Positions 18,042-26,577 of a stretch of DNA of 64,000 bases are shown here, piece after piece. Positions within the stretch are counted from its first letter, which is position 1. The number at the start of each line of letters is the position of its first letter. Source of the DNA: [Clostridium] citroniae WAL-17108 (lineage in GTDB: Bacteria > Bacillota > Clostridia > Lachnospirales > Lachnospiraceae); the NCBI RefSeq assembly GCF_000233455.1, contig NZ_JH376420.1, forward strand, positions 1,243,489-1,307,488. The letters are read 5' to 3'. The notes below the pieces were generated by a model. It made no database searches. It saw only the letters and a list, made by a program, of their open reading frames with translations, and was not told the DNA's origin. The position numbers and the translations under genes were made by a program.

Positions 18042-18093
18042 ATGTATATACATCTTTTGGCAATATGATATCATCAAATAGTCAACTTGTCTA
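18042..18093 (-). promoter_or_regulatory. Promoter with palindromic HutC-type operator for the UroD-yfcC-cyuA operon
   Basis: Minus strand: TAGACA (18093-18088), a 17-bp spacer, and TATCAT (18070-18065). Between the -10 and the ATG at 18011 is a perfect 12-bp palindrome ATGTATATACAT (18042-18053), close to the TGTATAnACA pattern bound by HutC-type GntR regulators. The GntR gene just upstream is the obvious ligand-responsive repressor. AACTTGTCTATATAAGT over the -35 is a weaker dyad. Confidence 0.65.
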
Positions 18094-18298
18094 TATAAGT
18101 TTGGTCTTCAATATCGACAAATATTTTATGGATTTTTTGTAAATATTGCACTAAATTTTACGTTTTTTTATTCATTATAGTCATAATATATAAATTTAAG
18201 AACATTTTTATCCATAAAAAGAGGTTGACACACCCTCAATATCAATCCATGTTATACCCACCTCAAGTTGTATATATGTATTAACAACTTTTTAACAA

Positions 18299-18345
18299 CA
18301 AAAAAGCACCTCACAGGTCATATAAACGTTCTCTGTGAGATGCTG
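18299..18345 (-). terminator. Intrinsic terminator of the GntR gene
   Basis: Minus strand: AGCATCTCACAG, loop, CTGTGAGGTGCT, then TTTTTTG. It lies about 30 bp after the regulator's stop, so the regulator is transcribed apart from the operon. Confidence 0.8.
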
Positions 18346-18376
18346 CTTCAATTGCCGTGCTCCCGGATCCTCTTTA

Positions 18377-19135
18377 TCACCCAATGGAAAATGTCATAAA
18401 AGGCGTCTCTCCTTTATTCTCCGGTGAAATCGTGAAGGTGGTTGCAATTGTCTTTTTCTCTTTATTCAGGATATCTGTGGTCCAGCAGATCAGATTTTCC
18501 TGATCTGTAAATGACAGTTTATCATAGTGCATAAAAGAATACAGGGGAGTATTAATATACATACTTAGATACTTTGGATTGCATTCACTGTGTTTTTGCA
18601 GGTAGTCATGAAGACAGGTCTTGGTGATCTCATCCGACTGTATGGGAAGATATCCCGTCAGGTCAATGGGAAGATAACTGAAATCCAATGCCATCAGCTG
18701 ACCCCGATGCTGAACGGAACGGATGATCTCGTACACCAGCGCATGCTCCTTTAGATGAAACTTTTCTAACAGCTCCGGATATGCTTCGATCACCATGGTC
18801 CGCTCCAGGCAATGCTTCTTGGGAACCAAAGGCTTTAGAAAAAGATTGGGGGCCAGCATCTTGGAGGACGTGGAATAGTCGGAAGAATCGCTGACAAAAC
18901 TCCCCTTTCCTTTTTGCCTGGTCACCACCCCCATAATCGACAATTCCTTAATTGCCATATTAGCAGTGATCCGGCTGACGGAGAACATTTGGGCTATTTC
19001 ATTTTCAGATGGTATCTTATCCCCCGGAGAATAGATTCCCTGCTGTATATTTTCCAAAATAAAATTCTGGATTTTTACATAGCTGGGAATGAACTCCTCA
19101 TTCTTCTCTTTCATACACTTCTCCAATCTTAACAA
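18377..19135 (-). CDS. GntR/HutC-family transcription regulator
   Basis: 252 residues. The N-terminal winged helix (GDKIPSENEIAQMFSVSRITANMAIKELSIMGVVTRQKGKGSFV) is classic GntR. The C-terminal UTRA ligand domain includes VYEIIRSVQHRGQLMALDFSYLPIDL. It lies between its own promoter area (shared with the divergent GGDEF gene) and the UroD-yfcC-cyuA operon, whose promoter carries a fitting palindrome. It is probably a repressor released by the imported substrate. Confidence 0.9.
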   Translation of the reverse strand: MLRLEKCMKEKNEEFIPSYVKIQNFILENIQQGIYSPGDKIPSENEIAQMFSVSRITANMAIKELSIMGVVTRQKGKGSFVSDSSDYSTSSKMLAPNLFLKPLVPKKHCLERTMVIEAYPELLEKFHLKEHALVYEIIRSVQHRGQLMALDFSYLPIDLTGYLPIQSDEITKTCLHDYLQKHSECNPKYLSMYINTPLYSFMHYDKLSFTDQENLICWTTDILNKEKKTIATTFTISPENKGETPFMTFSIG

Positions 19136-19301
19136 TTCTTTTACATATTAGTATAGCAAAACACAAATAGTTTTGCAAGAATCTGCGATATGAAACGAGT
19201 ATTGTTAATGACAACCTTCCATCATAGTGGTAGACTATTGCTAAGACTATACATTTGCTCATAGTCATTATACTATACACTGTAACGGGGATTGGGACCT
19301 T

Positions 19302-20942
19302 ATGAAATCAGAGAAACTGCAGACAAAGATAAACAAGTATTTTACGATATTCACAATATGCATCATTACAACCCTTTCGGTGATCATCGGCCTGTGCTCC
19401 AGCTATAAACTGCAGGCTGAAACCGGCGAAAACCTGGCCGACACGGCCAGGCAGATTTCCATGCAGCTGGATCAGTTTATGTGGAACCACTATCACCAGC
19501 TGGATCTGCTGAAGGCAGCAGACGTACTTGTCACCGATGACAGTTACCAGATTACCTCCACGTTGATCAACCAGCTTCATGATTCATTTCCATCCTTTTC
19601 CTGGGTGGGGGTTACGGATGCGGACGGCATAGTCAAAGCGTCCAGCGGCAACATCCTGCTGGATTCGGATATTTCTGAACGGCCTGTATTTATCCAAGGG
19701 GCCAAGGGGGATTTTATCGGGGATGTTCATGAAGCCCTGCTGCTTTCGGACCTGCTGCCCAATCCAGCCAATGAGCCGCTCCGTTTTGTTGATATCAGTT
19801 CCCCCCTTTTCGACCAGAACGGGGATTTTAAGGGTGTTTTGGCTGCCCACCTGAATTGGGACTGGGCGCAGGAACGTGTTTCCATGACCACTGAATCATT
19901 CCGTGACAGCCAAAAGATGGAGGTTCTGGTGCTCAGTAAGGATCATGATGTTTTGCTTGGGCCAAAGAAACTCATCGGCGCATCCCTGGTTCAGACAATG
20001 GCCAAAACGGATCAGGACAACAACCGCCAATGGGCCTCCATCACCTGGCCTGACGATCAAACATATTTAACTGGTTTTACCGCCTCAACCGGTTATGACG
20101 ACTATGACGGCCTTGGGTGGACCGTTGTTGTCCGCCAGCCGGTGGAGATTGCATACAATAATATTGTGCAGCTGGTGTTGCTGCTGATCGCAAGCGGAGG
20201 AGTTCTTTTGCTTTTATTCATGATGCTCAGTTCCATCATTTCAAAAAAGCTTACAGAGCCCCTGAACCGGCTATCTGAAGTGGCTACCCTTCTCAAATCC
20301 GGCCGCAAGGTACCCATGCCTGATTCCAACGGTATCTGCGAACTTGAAAACCTTGAATCAGCCCTCTCCAACCTGTTCAGCGATCTGAACATAACTGACG
20401 CGGCATTGAGCGAAATGAAAACCATCGCCACCACCGATCCTCTCACAGGCCTAAAAAACAGGCTGGGATTTGAAAACTCTATCAATCAGTGCAGTAAGAC
20501 CCTTGATCCCCTATCTCACTCCCTTGCAATCCTCTATCTGGATCTGGACGGATTCAAAATCGTAAATGACCGGTATGGCCATGACATTGGGGACAAGCTA
20601 TTGATCGAGATTTCCAGCCGGCTTACCACAGCGGCCCGCAGCAACGAAATCCTTTCCCGAATTGGCGGAGATGAATTTTTGCTTGCACTCATTGTCCCGG
20701 TTGGCGCTGCTGTTTCGGTTATAGAACCTATTGCCCGCCATATCATTGAGGCCGTCAACCGGCCGTTTCCCTGCGAAACTCACGAAATCCAGGTGGGATG
20801 CAGCATAGGCTGCGCTGTCTATCCGGAGGACAGCACGGAACTTCAGACCGTGATCAAATATGCGGATAAGGCTTTATACTATTCTAAATACCATGGAAAG
20901 AACCGATTTACCATGTATTCTTCGGGTATCTCCTCCAGGTAG
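19302..20942 (+). CDS. Membrane diguanylate cyclase with Cache sensor
   Basis: 546 residues. A transmembrane helix at about 15-35 is followed by an extracellular dCache-type sensor (SFSWVGVTDADGIVKASSGN, RPVFIQGAKGDFIGDV), a second helix at about 288-312 and a short linker. The GGDEF domain has DPLTGLKNRLGFE and the intact active site RIGGDEFLLAL. An inhibitory RxxD site is not evident; RSNE occupies the place. It should make c-di-GMP in response to an external ligand. It is divergent from the GntR gene and could sense the same compound, which is inference. Confidence 0.9.
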   Translation: MKSEKLQTKINKYFTIFTICIITTLSVIIGLCSSYKLQAETGENLADTARQISMQLDQFMWNHYHQLDLLKAADVLVTDDSYQITSTLINQLHDSFPSFSWVGVTDADGIVKASSGNILLDSDISERPVFIQGAKGDFIGDVHEALLLSDLLPNPANEPLRFVDISSPLFDQNGDFKGVLAAHLNWDWAQERVSMTTESFRDSQKMEVLVLSKDHDVLLGPKKLIGASLVQTMAKTDQDNNRQWASITWPDDQTYLTGFTASTGYDDYDGLGWTVVVRQPVEIAYNNIVQLVLLLIASGGVLLLLFMMLSSIISKKLTEPLNRLSEVATLLKSGRKVPMPDSNGICELENLESALSNLFSDLNITDAALSEMKTIATTDPLTGLKNRLGFENSINQCSKTLDPLSHSLAILYLDLDGFKIVNDRYGHDIGDKLLIEISSRLTTAARSNEILSRIGGDEFLLALIVPVGAAVSVIEPIARHIIEAVNRPFPCETHEIQVGCSIGCAVYPEDSTELQTVIKYADKALYYSKYHGKNRFTMYSSGISSR

Positions 20943-20997
20943 AAGGCGGCGGGCGCGGGAGAGACACCGTGATGGGAACCGGCTCAGGCTTGTTTTC

Positions 20998-22125
20998 TCA
21001 CCTCATATGCCTGTCCGCAAAATCCATAAAGCAGTTCCAGTCATATTCGTCCATATCATGGTTCCCTGTCTTATGGTGATGCCCGATCCTCCCCTCATGC
21101 AGCGGGTGTTCCGGGAGGGGCATTTCCCTCTCAGCAATCCCGGGCACACCTAACAGCCGGTAAACCGGATCTGCCTGGACACAGGATTCAAACTGCCCTT
21201 CGGGGTCTGCCCAGCTGTCAAATGTCCTGGATGTGGTATAAACCAGTCTGGGGGCAATGAGGGCCAGCAGCATGTGCTGGTCAAAGGGAAGTTCCTCCTC
21301 CCTGTCCTTATACTTCTGGTAATTAGCGCAAAACCAGTAGGGAAACCGGTTGGCAATATCCTTGATCCGCTCCCCTTTGGACCCCCGGGCTATGGCATCC
21401 CCGCTGTTGCCCGCACAGCTGCTCACAGCCATGGCAAAGCGCTCATCCTGTGCCGTACACCACAGAGCCGTCTTTCCCCCACGGGAATGTCCCACCACAG
21501 CCACTCTCTTTTCATCGATCAGAGGATCAGTTTCAAAATAATCCATGATCCTGCTGGCCGCCCAGGCCCACACGGTTATGGCTCCCCATGCGTCTAATGG
21601 ACGGTTCTCTCTGTACTCGGGAAACAATTTGTGAAAACAGGTACTGAATCCCTCATCATAATCCGGAGCTACTTCCTGTGTGCGGAAGGATGCGCAGGCA
21701 TATCCCCTAGAGATGATAGTCTCTGCCGGATAAAAAGGACTGAGAAAATGTCTGGCAGGATCGCTGTCCCTGATTCCGCGGTTGCAGATGGTGATAAAGG
21801 CAGGCACCGGTTGTCTCATCCCCACAGGGATAAATACCACAAAATTAAAACTGAAATGATTTTCTCCCCGGATAGCCTCCACTTCCACCGTCCTGCGCAC
21901 AGCACGGCCCTCCATCACGTTCGGCCCCTGCCTCGAATCCGCCGCCCGGATTTTTATTTCCACATCCTTCATGTCGGGCAAACGCCCATATTCCTGATCC
22001 CTGAACAGTTCCAGTATCTCCGGCCTGCGTGTTTCAAACCAACGCCTGCTGTCTCTTACAACGGTACCGTCCATGCATGTGAGTACAGACGGCACATTTC
22101 TCTTATTTTCCGGCATTTGGATCAT
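20998..22125 (-). CDS. CE15-like glucuronoyl/acetyl-xylan esterase family hydrolase
   Basis: 375 residues from ATG 22125, which has AAGGAGGAC upstream; a frame from 22149 lies within the yesN end. The nucleophile elbow is VAVVGHSRGGKTALW, matching the G-x-SRxGK signature of CE15 glucuronoyl esterases. Near the C-terminus HHKTGNHDMDEYDW supplies the catalytic His. No signal peptide is seen, so it acts on imported oligosaccharides. Downstream of yesN/yesM and the CUT1 transporter, it suggests breakdown of esterified glucuronoxylan fragments. Confidence 0.75.
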   Translation of the reverse strand: MIQMPENKRNVPSVLTCMDGTVVRDSRRWFETRRPEILELFRDQEYGRLPDMKDVEIKIRAADSRQGPNVMEGRAVRRTVEVEAIRGENHFSFNFVVFIPVGMRQPVPAFITICNRGIRDSDPARHFLSPFYPAETIISRGYACASFRTQEVAPDYDEGFSTCFHKLFPEYRENRPLDAWGAITVWAWAASRIMDYFETDPLIDEKRVAVVGHSRGGKTALWCTAQDERFAMAVSSCAGNSGDAIARGSKGERIKDIANRFPYWFCANYQKYKDREEELPFDQHMLLALIAPRLVYTTSRTFDSWADPEGQFESCVQADPVYRLLGVPGIAEREMPLPEHPLHEGRIGHHHKTGNHDMDEYDWNCFMDFADRHMR

Positions 22126-22918
22126 TTTTCTTGTCCTCCTTTTTGACATTGAGTTTTATATCGCTGGGCGCATAGCCAAACTGCTTTTTAAAAACCTGGA
22201 AAAAATACGCGTAGTCGCTGTATCCCAGCATATGCGCCACTTCGTTGACCCTGTTTTTAGGATTTTTAAGCAGGATCCTGGCGTTCTCCATTTTCACCAT
22301 GGTGACATAGGAAGAGAAGCCTGCCCCTGTTTCCTTTTTAAAGCATTTGCTAAAATAAGACATGGAAACCAAAAGCTCATCGCACACATCCCGAAGGGAA
22401 ATGTTGCGGTTGATATTCCGGTCCACGTAGCTGATCGCCTGGGATACCATGGATGAATAGCCGTCCTTGCCGGAGCGGATTCCATAGATTCTCCTCTCCA
22501 GACTGTCCATATGGCCAGGAGCCGTCCCCGCCTCCTTTTTGTGCAGCGTGTCCGTCACATGCTTTAATGCCTGCTCCATTTCCTCTGTCAATATAGGCTT
22601 TAACAGATAATCACTTACACCGTATCGGATCGCCTGCTGTGCGTATTCAAACTGGCTGTAGCCTGAAATGATGATGAACCGGATATCTTTCCTGGTACCC
22701 TGGATTTTCTTGATCACATCCAGCCCGTTAAAACCCGGCATCTGAATATCAATGATCACAATATCAGGAGCCGAATTGTGGATCAGTTTTAGACCTGCAA
22801 CTCCGTCATATGCAGTTCCGGCAACACGGCAGCCGAATTTTTCCCAATCCGTGGATTTGGAAATTGCTTCCACTGCAATCTTGTTGTCATCAATAATTAC
22901 CACCGAATACATTTTCAT
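22103..22918 (-). CDS. YesN-type response regulator (REC + AraC)
   Basis: 271 residues. The N-terminal receiver has DD near residues 10-11, the phosphorylation Asp in DIVIIDIQMPGFNGLDV, and the conserved Lys in YLLKPI. The C-terminal AraC domain (NRNISLRDVCDELLVSMSYFSKCFKKETG and VNEVAHMLGYSDYAYFFQVFKKQFGYAPSD) holds two HTH motifs. It is paired with the YesM kinase 17 bp upstream. It likely activates the sugar transporter genes. Confidence 0.92.
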   Translation of the reverse strand: MKMYSVVIIDDNKIAVEAISKSTDWEKFGCRVAGTAYDGVAGLKLIHNSAPDIVIIDIQMPGFNGLDVIKKIQGTRKDIRFIIISGYSQFEYAQQAIRYGVSDYLLKPILTEEMEQALKHVTDTLHKKEAGTAPGHMDSLERRIYGIRSGKDGYSSMVSQAISYVDRNINRNISLRDVCDELLVSMSYFSKCFKKETGAGFSSYVTMVKMENARILLKNPKNRVNEVAHMLGYSDYAYFFQVFKKQFGYAPSDIKLNVKKEDKKNDPNAGK

Positions 22919-22935
22919 CCCTCCTTTTCACGCAA

Positions 22936-24690
22936 TCACCCCAGCGGCAGTGTAAGCTTGACCTCTGTATATTCATGATACTCCGACCGGATGGAAAGTC
23001 CATATTCGTTCCCGTAAAGCATTTGGATCCTGTCCTGCACATTCCGTATACCGATATGTCTTGACTCATCCCTTCCGGCCATTACCCGCATCAGCTTCTC
23101 CGGCTCTATGCCCTCCCCGTCATCCCAGATACGTATGACCAGACACCCATCTTCCTCCTTGACCCTGATCCATATGGTACAGGTTCCGATCATAGGCTCC
23201 ATACCGTGTACCAGGGAATTTTCCACGATCGGCTGCAGGATATAGGTCGGTATCCTGACATGGAGGAAACGCTGGTCCACATCCCATTTGATATTCAGCC
23301 TGTCCGGATATATGTCCTTATAAAGCTCCAGATAATTCTTAGAATATTCCAGTTCTTCCCTGAGTTGGCAGGACACATTCCTGCGCTCCAGATTCCCTCT
23401 GAAAAATTTGGACAGCATACAAATCAGCCGGCTGACCTGCTTATCTCCGTTGATCTGTGCAATCCCATTAATGGACTGAAGGATATTAAAAAGAAAATGG
23501 GGATTCACCTGGGACTGAAGTTCATGATACCGAAATTCCAGTAGCTGGTATTGGTTCTGCTGCTGTATCTCCTTATCCCTCACCACCTGGTCCATCAGGG
23601 CCTTGATCCTGCCCGACATTTCCTGTATGTTAAATGCAAGAACATCCATCTCATCCCCTTTCCGGAACAGGGTGGGTTCCAGGTCGAAGTCTCCCTCGGA
23701 TACACGGTGAATGTTATCCAGAAGTATCTTCAGGTTCTTAGCCATATTTCCGAACATGAGCCAAAGAGAAACCAGGATCACTAAAAATACAAGGAAACCG
23801 ATTCCGGATATAAGATATAAAAGGTCCGAGAACCTTCGGTTTTTCTCCGTCATATCAATAACATGGGCGATCTTCAGCTTTCCCCTGTTAATAGGGTATT
23901 CCGCATGAAGGTAATCCCTGGCCCTTCCCCGGCCGCTTTCACGCTCTCCTCTGTCCTGACTGCCCCCAGTTACTTGGATATCCGTAGAATATATGGGCAT
24001 CCCGTTCCTGTCATACAGAGTAAAATTTCCCACCTTGCTGCTGTCAATGTGTTCAAAGATGGCTTTCAGCGATGTGTTTTTCACCTCTGCCGCAATAGAT
24101 CCGCAAAACTGCATGGTATTAGTGTCAAAAACGGAACGCATCAGCACAATCCCATCCTCATTGCTGCTTGTCAGCCAGACCACATTGCCGGGTCTGTTTG
24201 AAAGGTTTTCCTTATTATCCAGGTACAGGGAAAGAAGTTCAATGCTTCCAGGCACCGTATTCCGGGGCCTGGAATCGCGGTATGCCAGATAGATCTCATT
24301 TCTTCTGTCAATGACCGCCATCCAGTTGATATCATCATTCATGCTCAACATTTCTTCCAGATGATTCCGGATCCTGAGACGCTGAAATGGGATCTCCTTT
24401 CCCACATCCTCATCCCTCACCGCGCTGAGCAATGGACCAAACCGCTCATTGGTGGCTGTTAAGGGCACGGTCTTCTCCACCAGTTCCTTCAGGGTAATAT
24501 CCACATTCTGGCAAATTTGTTCTGTGAGCGTGTCGGAATGGTATGTCAGCTCCTCCTCAAACCGGCTGCAGCTGGCTTTATAGATCCACAATAGTGCAAG
24601 AAAAAACGTGACTCCCAAAAGAAGGGTGACCACAATCATTTTACAGTATAATGTTTTTCTGAAATGAATCCTGTTCCCCTGTTGTTCCAT
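22936..24690 (-). CDS. YesM-type sensor histidine kinase
   Basis: 584 residues. A helix at about 17-39, a Cache-like extracellular domain, a helix at about 292-314 and HAMP are followed by the His_kinase domain QVNPHFLFNILQSINGIAQ. The ATPase has QPIVENSLVHGMEP (N box) and GIRNVQDRIQMLYG. It senses an extracellular ligand, probably a sugar bound by the adjacent binding protein, and phosphorylates the YesN partner. Confidence 0.92.
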   Translation of the reverse strand: MEQQGNRIHFRKTLYCKMIVVTLLLGVTFFLALLWIYKASCSRFEEELTYHSDTLTEQICQNVDITLKELVEKTVPLTATNERFGPLLSAVRDEDVGKEIPFQRLRIRNHLEEMLSMNDDINWMAVIDRRNEIYLAYRDSRPRNTVPGSIELLSLYLDNKENLSNRPGNVVWLTSSNEDGIVLMRSVFDTNTMQFCGSIAAEVKNTSLKAIFEHIDSSKVGNFTLYDRNGMPIYSTDIQVTGGSQDRGERESGRGRARDYLHAEYPINRGKLKIAHVIDMTEKNRRFSDLLYLISGIGFLVFLVILVSLWLMFGNMAKNLKILLDNIHRVSEGDFDLEPTLFRKGDEMDVLAFNIQEMSGRIKALMDQVVRDKEIQQQNQYQLLEFRYHELQSQVNPHFLFNILQSINGIAQINGDKQVSRLICMLSKFFRGNLERRNVSCQLREELEYSKNYLELYKDIYPDRLNIKWDVDQRFLHVRIPTYILQPIVENSLVHGMEPMIGTCTIWIRVKEEDGCLVIRIWDDGEGIEPEKLMRVMAGRDESRHIGIRNVQDRIQMLYGNEYGLSIRSEYHEYTEVKLTLPLG

Positions 24691-24771
24691 TCCCCACCTC
24701 CGCTATTATTTTCCAAATATAGCAACCGTCCCTGTTTCTGTCAATGCGTGCGGGGGGCAGACCGGCCATAC

Positions 24772-25596
24772 TCAGCCCTTTACAGCTCCGGATGTGATAC
24801 CACCTATGATATATTTCTGAAGGGTCAGATAAAGTATTAATATAGGTATCATGGACAGGATAAACAGAGCAAATGCCAGCCCCAACTCGATGCTGTTCTC
24901 CCCAAAAAAGAAGTATTGGGTCAAAGGCACGTTGCGCACTGTTTTTTTCTGAAGAAGAGTAAGGGACATCTGGAAATCATTCCAAACATTCAGGGTGTTA
25001 AGCACCACGGACGTGAGAATAATCGGCTTCATCAGTGGAAATACAATGCGGAAAAATATGGAATAAATACCGGCGCCGTCAATGGCTGCAGCCTCCTCCA
25101 GTTCCCTTGGGATACCTTTCACAAACCCGGAGACAAGCAGTACTGTAAAAGCGATTTGAAAACCGATTTTGGCCATAATAAATCCATAAAGCGTATTTAA
25201 CAGCCTCCATTTTGTCATATCAATGTACAACGGCGTCATGATCGACTGAAAGGGAATGATCATGGCACCCACAAATATATAATAAACAGCATTATAAAAC
25301 CGGTTATTTTTTCTTGCTATGATGTAGGCTGACATGGTACAGATCAGTGTGATCACCAACACGGCCGCAACCGTGGTGAATAAGCTGTTTTTCATGGCCA
25401 GACCAAAATTGGAAGTCTCGATGGCCCTTGTAAAGTTATCCCAGTGGATCACCTTTGGAAATGCCAGCCGGTTACTGACCATTTCAGGCTTTGACTTGAC
25501 TGAATAAATGACGGCAATATAGAAAGGACTGATAACAAACAGGGTGACCACAAGCTTAAGAATCAGGAATAGTCTGTTTTTTACCATATGCTTCAT
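24772..25596 (-). CDS. CUT1 carbohydrate ABC permease (MalG-like)
   Basis: 274 residues, six membrane segments. The inner-membrane coupling motif EEAAAIDGAGIYSIFFRIVFPLMKP is typical of CUT1 permeases. The start overlaps the upstream permease stop (TAATG). No ATPase gene is in the locus, so a shared MsmK/UgpC-type ATPase is expected elsewhere. Confidence 0.93.
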   Translation of the reverse strand: MKHMVKNRLFLILKLVVTLFVISPFYIAVIYSVKSKPEMVSNRLAFPKVIHWDNFTRAIETSNFGLAMKNSLFTTVAAVLVITLICTMSAYIIARKNNRFYNAVYYIFVGAMIIPFQSIMTPLYIDMTKWRLLNTLYGFIMAKIGFQIAFTVLLVSGFVKGIPRELEEAAAIDGAGIYSIFFRIVFPLMKPIILTSVVLNTLNVWNDFQMSLTLLQKKTVRNVPLTQYFFFGENSIELGLAFALFILSMIPILILYLTLQKYIIGGITSGAVKG

Positions 25597-26450
25597 TATA
25601 CTTCCACCTCCCTGGCTCTCAGACTTCTGGAAACAATGGTGCTTATAGCAAATATGGCAATGGTAAATACCACCGCGATCGCCTGGCCGTAACCGGCCCG
25701 GAAATAGGTGAACAGGTTATTGTAGATCAGCATGGCCACTGTCTCCGAAGCTCGTCCGGGACCGCCTGCAGTAGCTGCCATGGGATAATCAAACACTTTC
25801 ATGCCCCATGCCAGAAGCAGTGTGAAATTGGTGGTGACAGCTGGTGCGATCATGGGAAATGTTATGTCCTTAAATTTTTGCCACACCGTAGCCCCTTCCA
25901 GTTCAGCCGCTTCATAATAATCAATGGATACTCCCTGTATGGCTGCAATGTACACTACCATACAGTAACCAGCATCCCTCCATACGGATATCACTGCCAA
26001 CCCCAGCATGACCCAGGTAGTGCTTCCCAGAGGACTTGGTATGCCGAATATATCATAAAACACATCACTGTACACATATCTCCATATATAGGATGACAAC
26101 ACAAGGCTGAGGCAATAGGGTACAAAGATACAGGTCCTGAGCACATTGTTCAGCTTTGATACCTTGGAGATCATCAGGGCAAACAGCAGGCCCAGAAGGT
26201 TTGAAAATATCATGGTCACTGCCGTGAATACCAGGGTATTCTTTGTGGCATTAATAACATTTACATCTTTGAAAATCCTCAAATAATTACTTATTCCCAC
26301 AAATGTCTTTCCGGGACTCATACCGTCCCATTTGGTAAAGGATATGGGAAAACCCTGTAAAAAAGGATAGGCCACAAAGATCGTAAACATGATCAGGGCC
26401 GGTAATATGAATGTAAATTCCTGAAGCCTTTTTTTCATCTTATGGTTCAT
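25596..26450 (-). CDS. CUT1 carbohydrate ABC permease (MalF-like)
   Basis: 284 residues from ATG 26450, with GGAGGG 4 nt upstream; a frame from 26462 lacks a site. It has six membrane segments and the coupling motif YYEAAELEGATVWQKFKDITFPMIAP. It pairs with the MalG-like permease and the lipoprotein binding protein. Confidence 0.93.
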   Translation of the reverse strand: MNHKMKKRLQEFTFILPALIMFTIFVAYPFLQGFPISFTKWDGMSPGKTFVGISNYLRIFKDVNVINATKNTLVFTAVTMIFSNLLGLLFALMISKVSKLNNVLRTCIFVPYCLSLVLSSYIWRYVYSDVFYDIFGIPSPLGSTTWVMLGLAVISVWRDAGYCMVVYIAAIQGVSIDYYEAAELEGATVWQKFKDITFPMIAPAVTTNFTLLLAWGMKVFDYPMAATAGGPGRASETVAMLIYNNLFTYFRAGYGQAIAVVFTIAIFAISTIVSRSLRAREVEV

Positions 26451-26516
26451 CTTTCCCTCCATTTTCTTGTCTGCACGCTCTGGTTTTGACAGCGCACTGT
26501 ACCGGCTGACTGCACA

Positions 26517-26547
26517 TCAGGGAGGACCGGAAACCGGACCTCCCTGA
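26517..26547 (-). terminator. Strong intercistronic stem-loop after the binding-protein gene
   Basis: TCAGGGAGGACCGG and CCGGACCTCCCTGA form a 14-bp stem with one mismatch and a 3-nt loop. No T tract follows. Such hairpins between solute-binding protein and permease genes usually protect the upstream mRNA and lower downstream expression. Confidence 0.7.
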
Positions 26548-26577
26548 CCTTTAACCAGATCATATGTATTTGAGAAA

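Noticed and set aside
17274-18068. 264-codon plus-strand frame
   Set aside because: It is antisense to the UroD-type methyltransferase, whose family motifs are clear, and it has no family signature.
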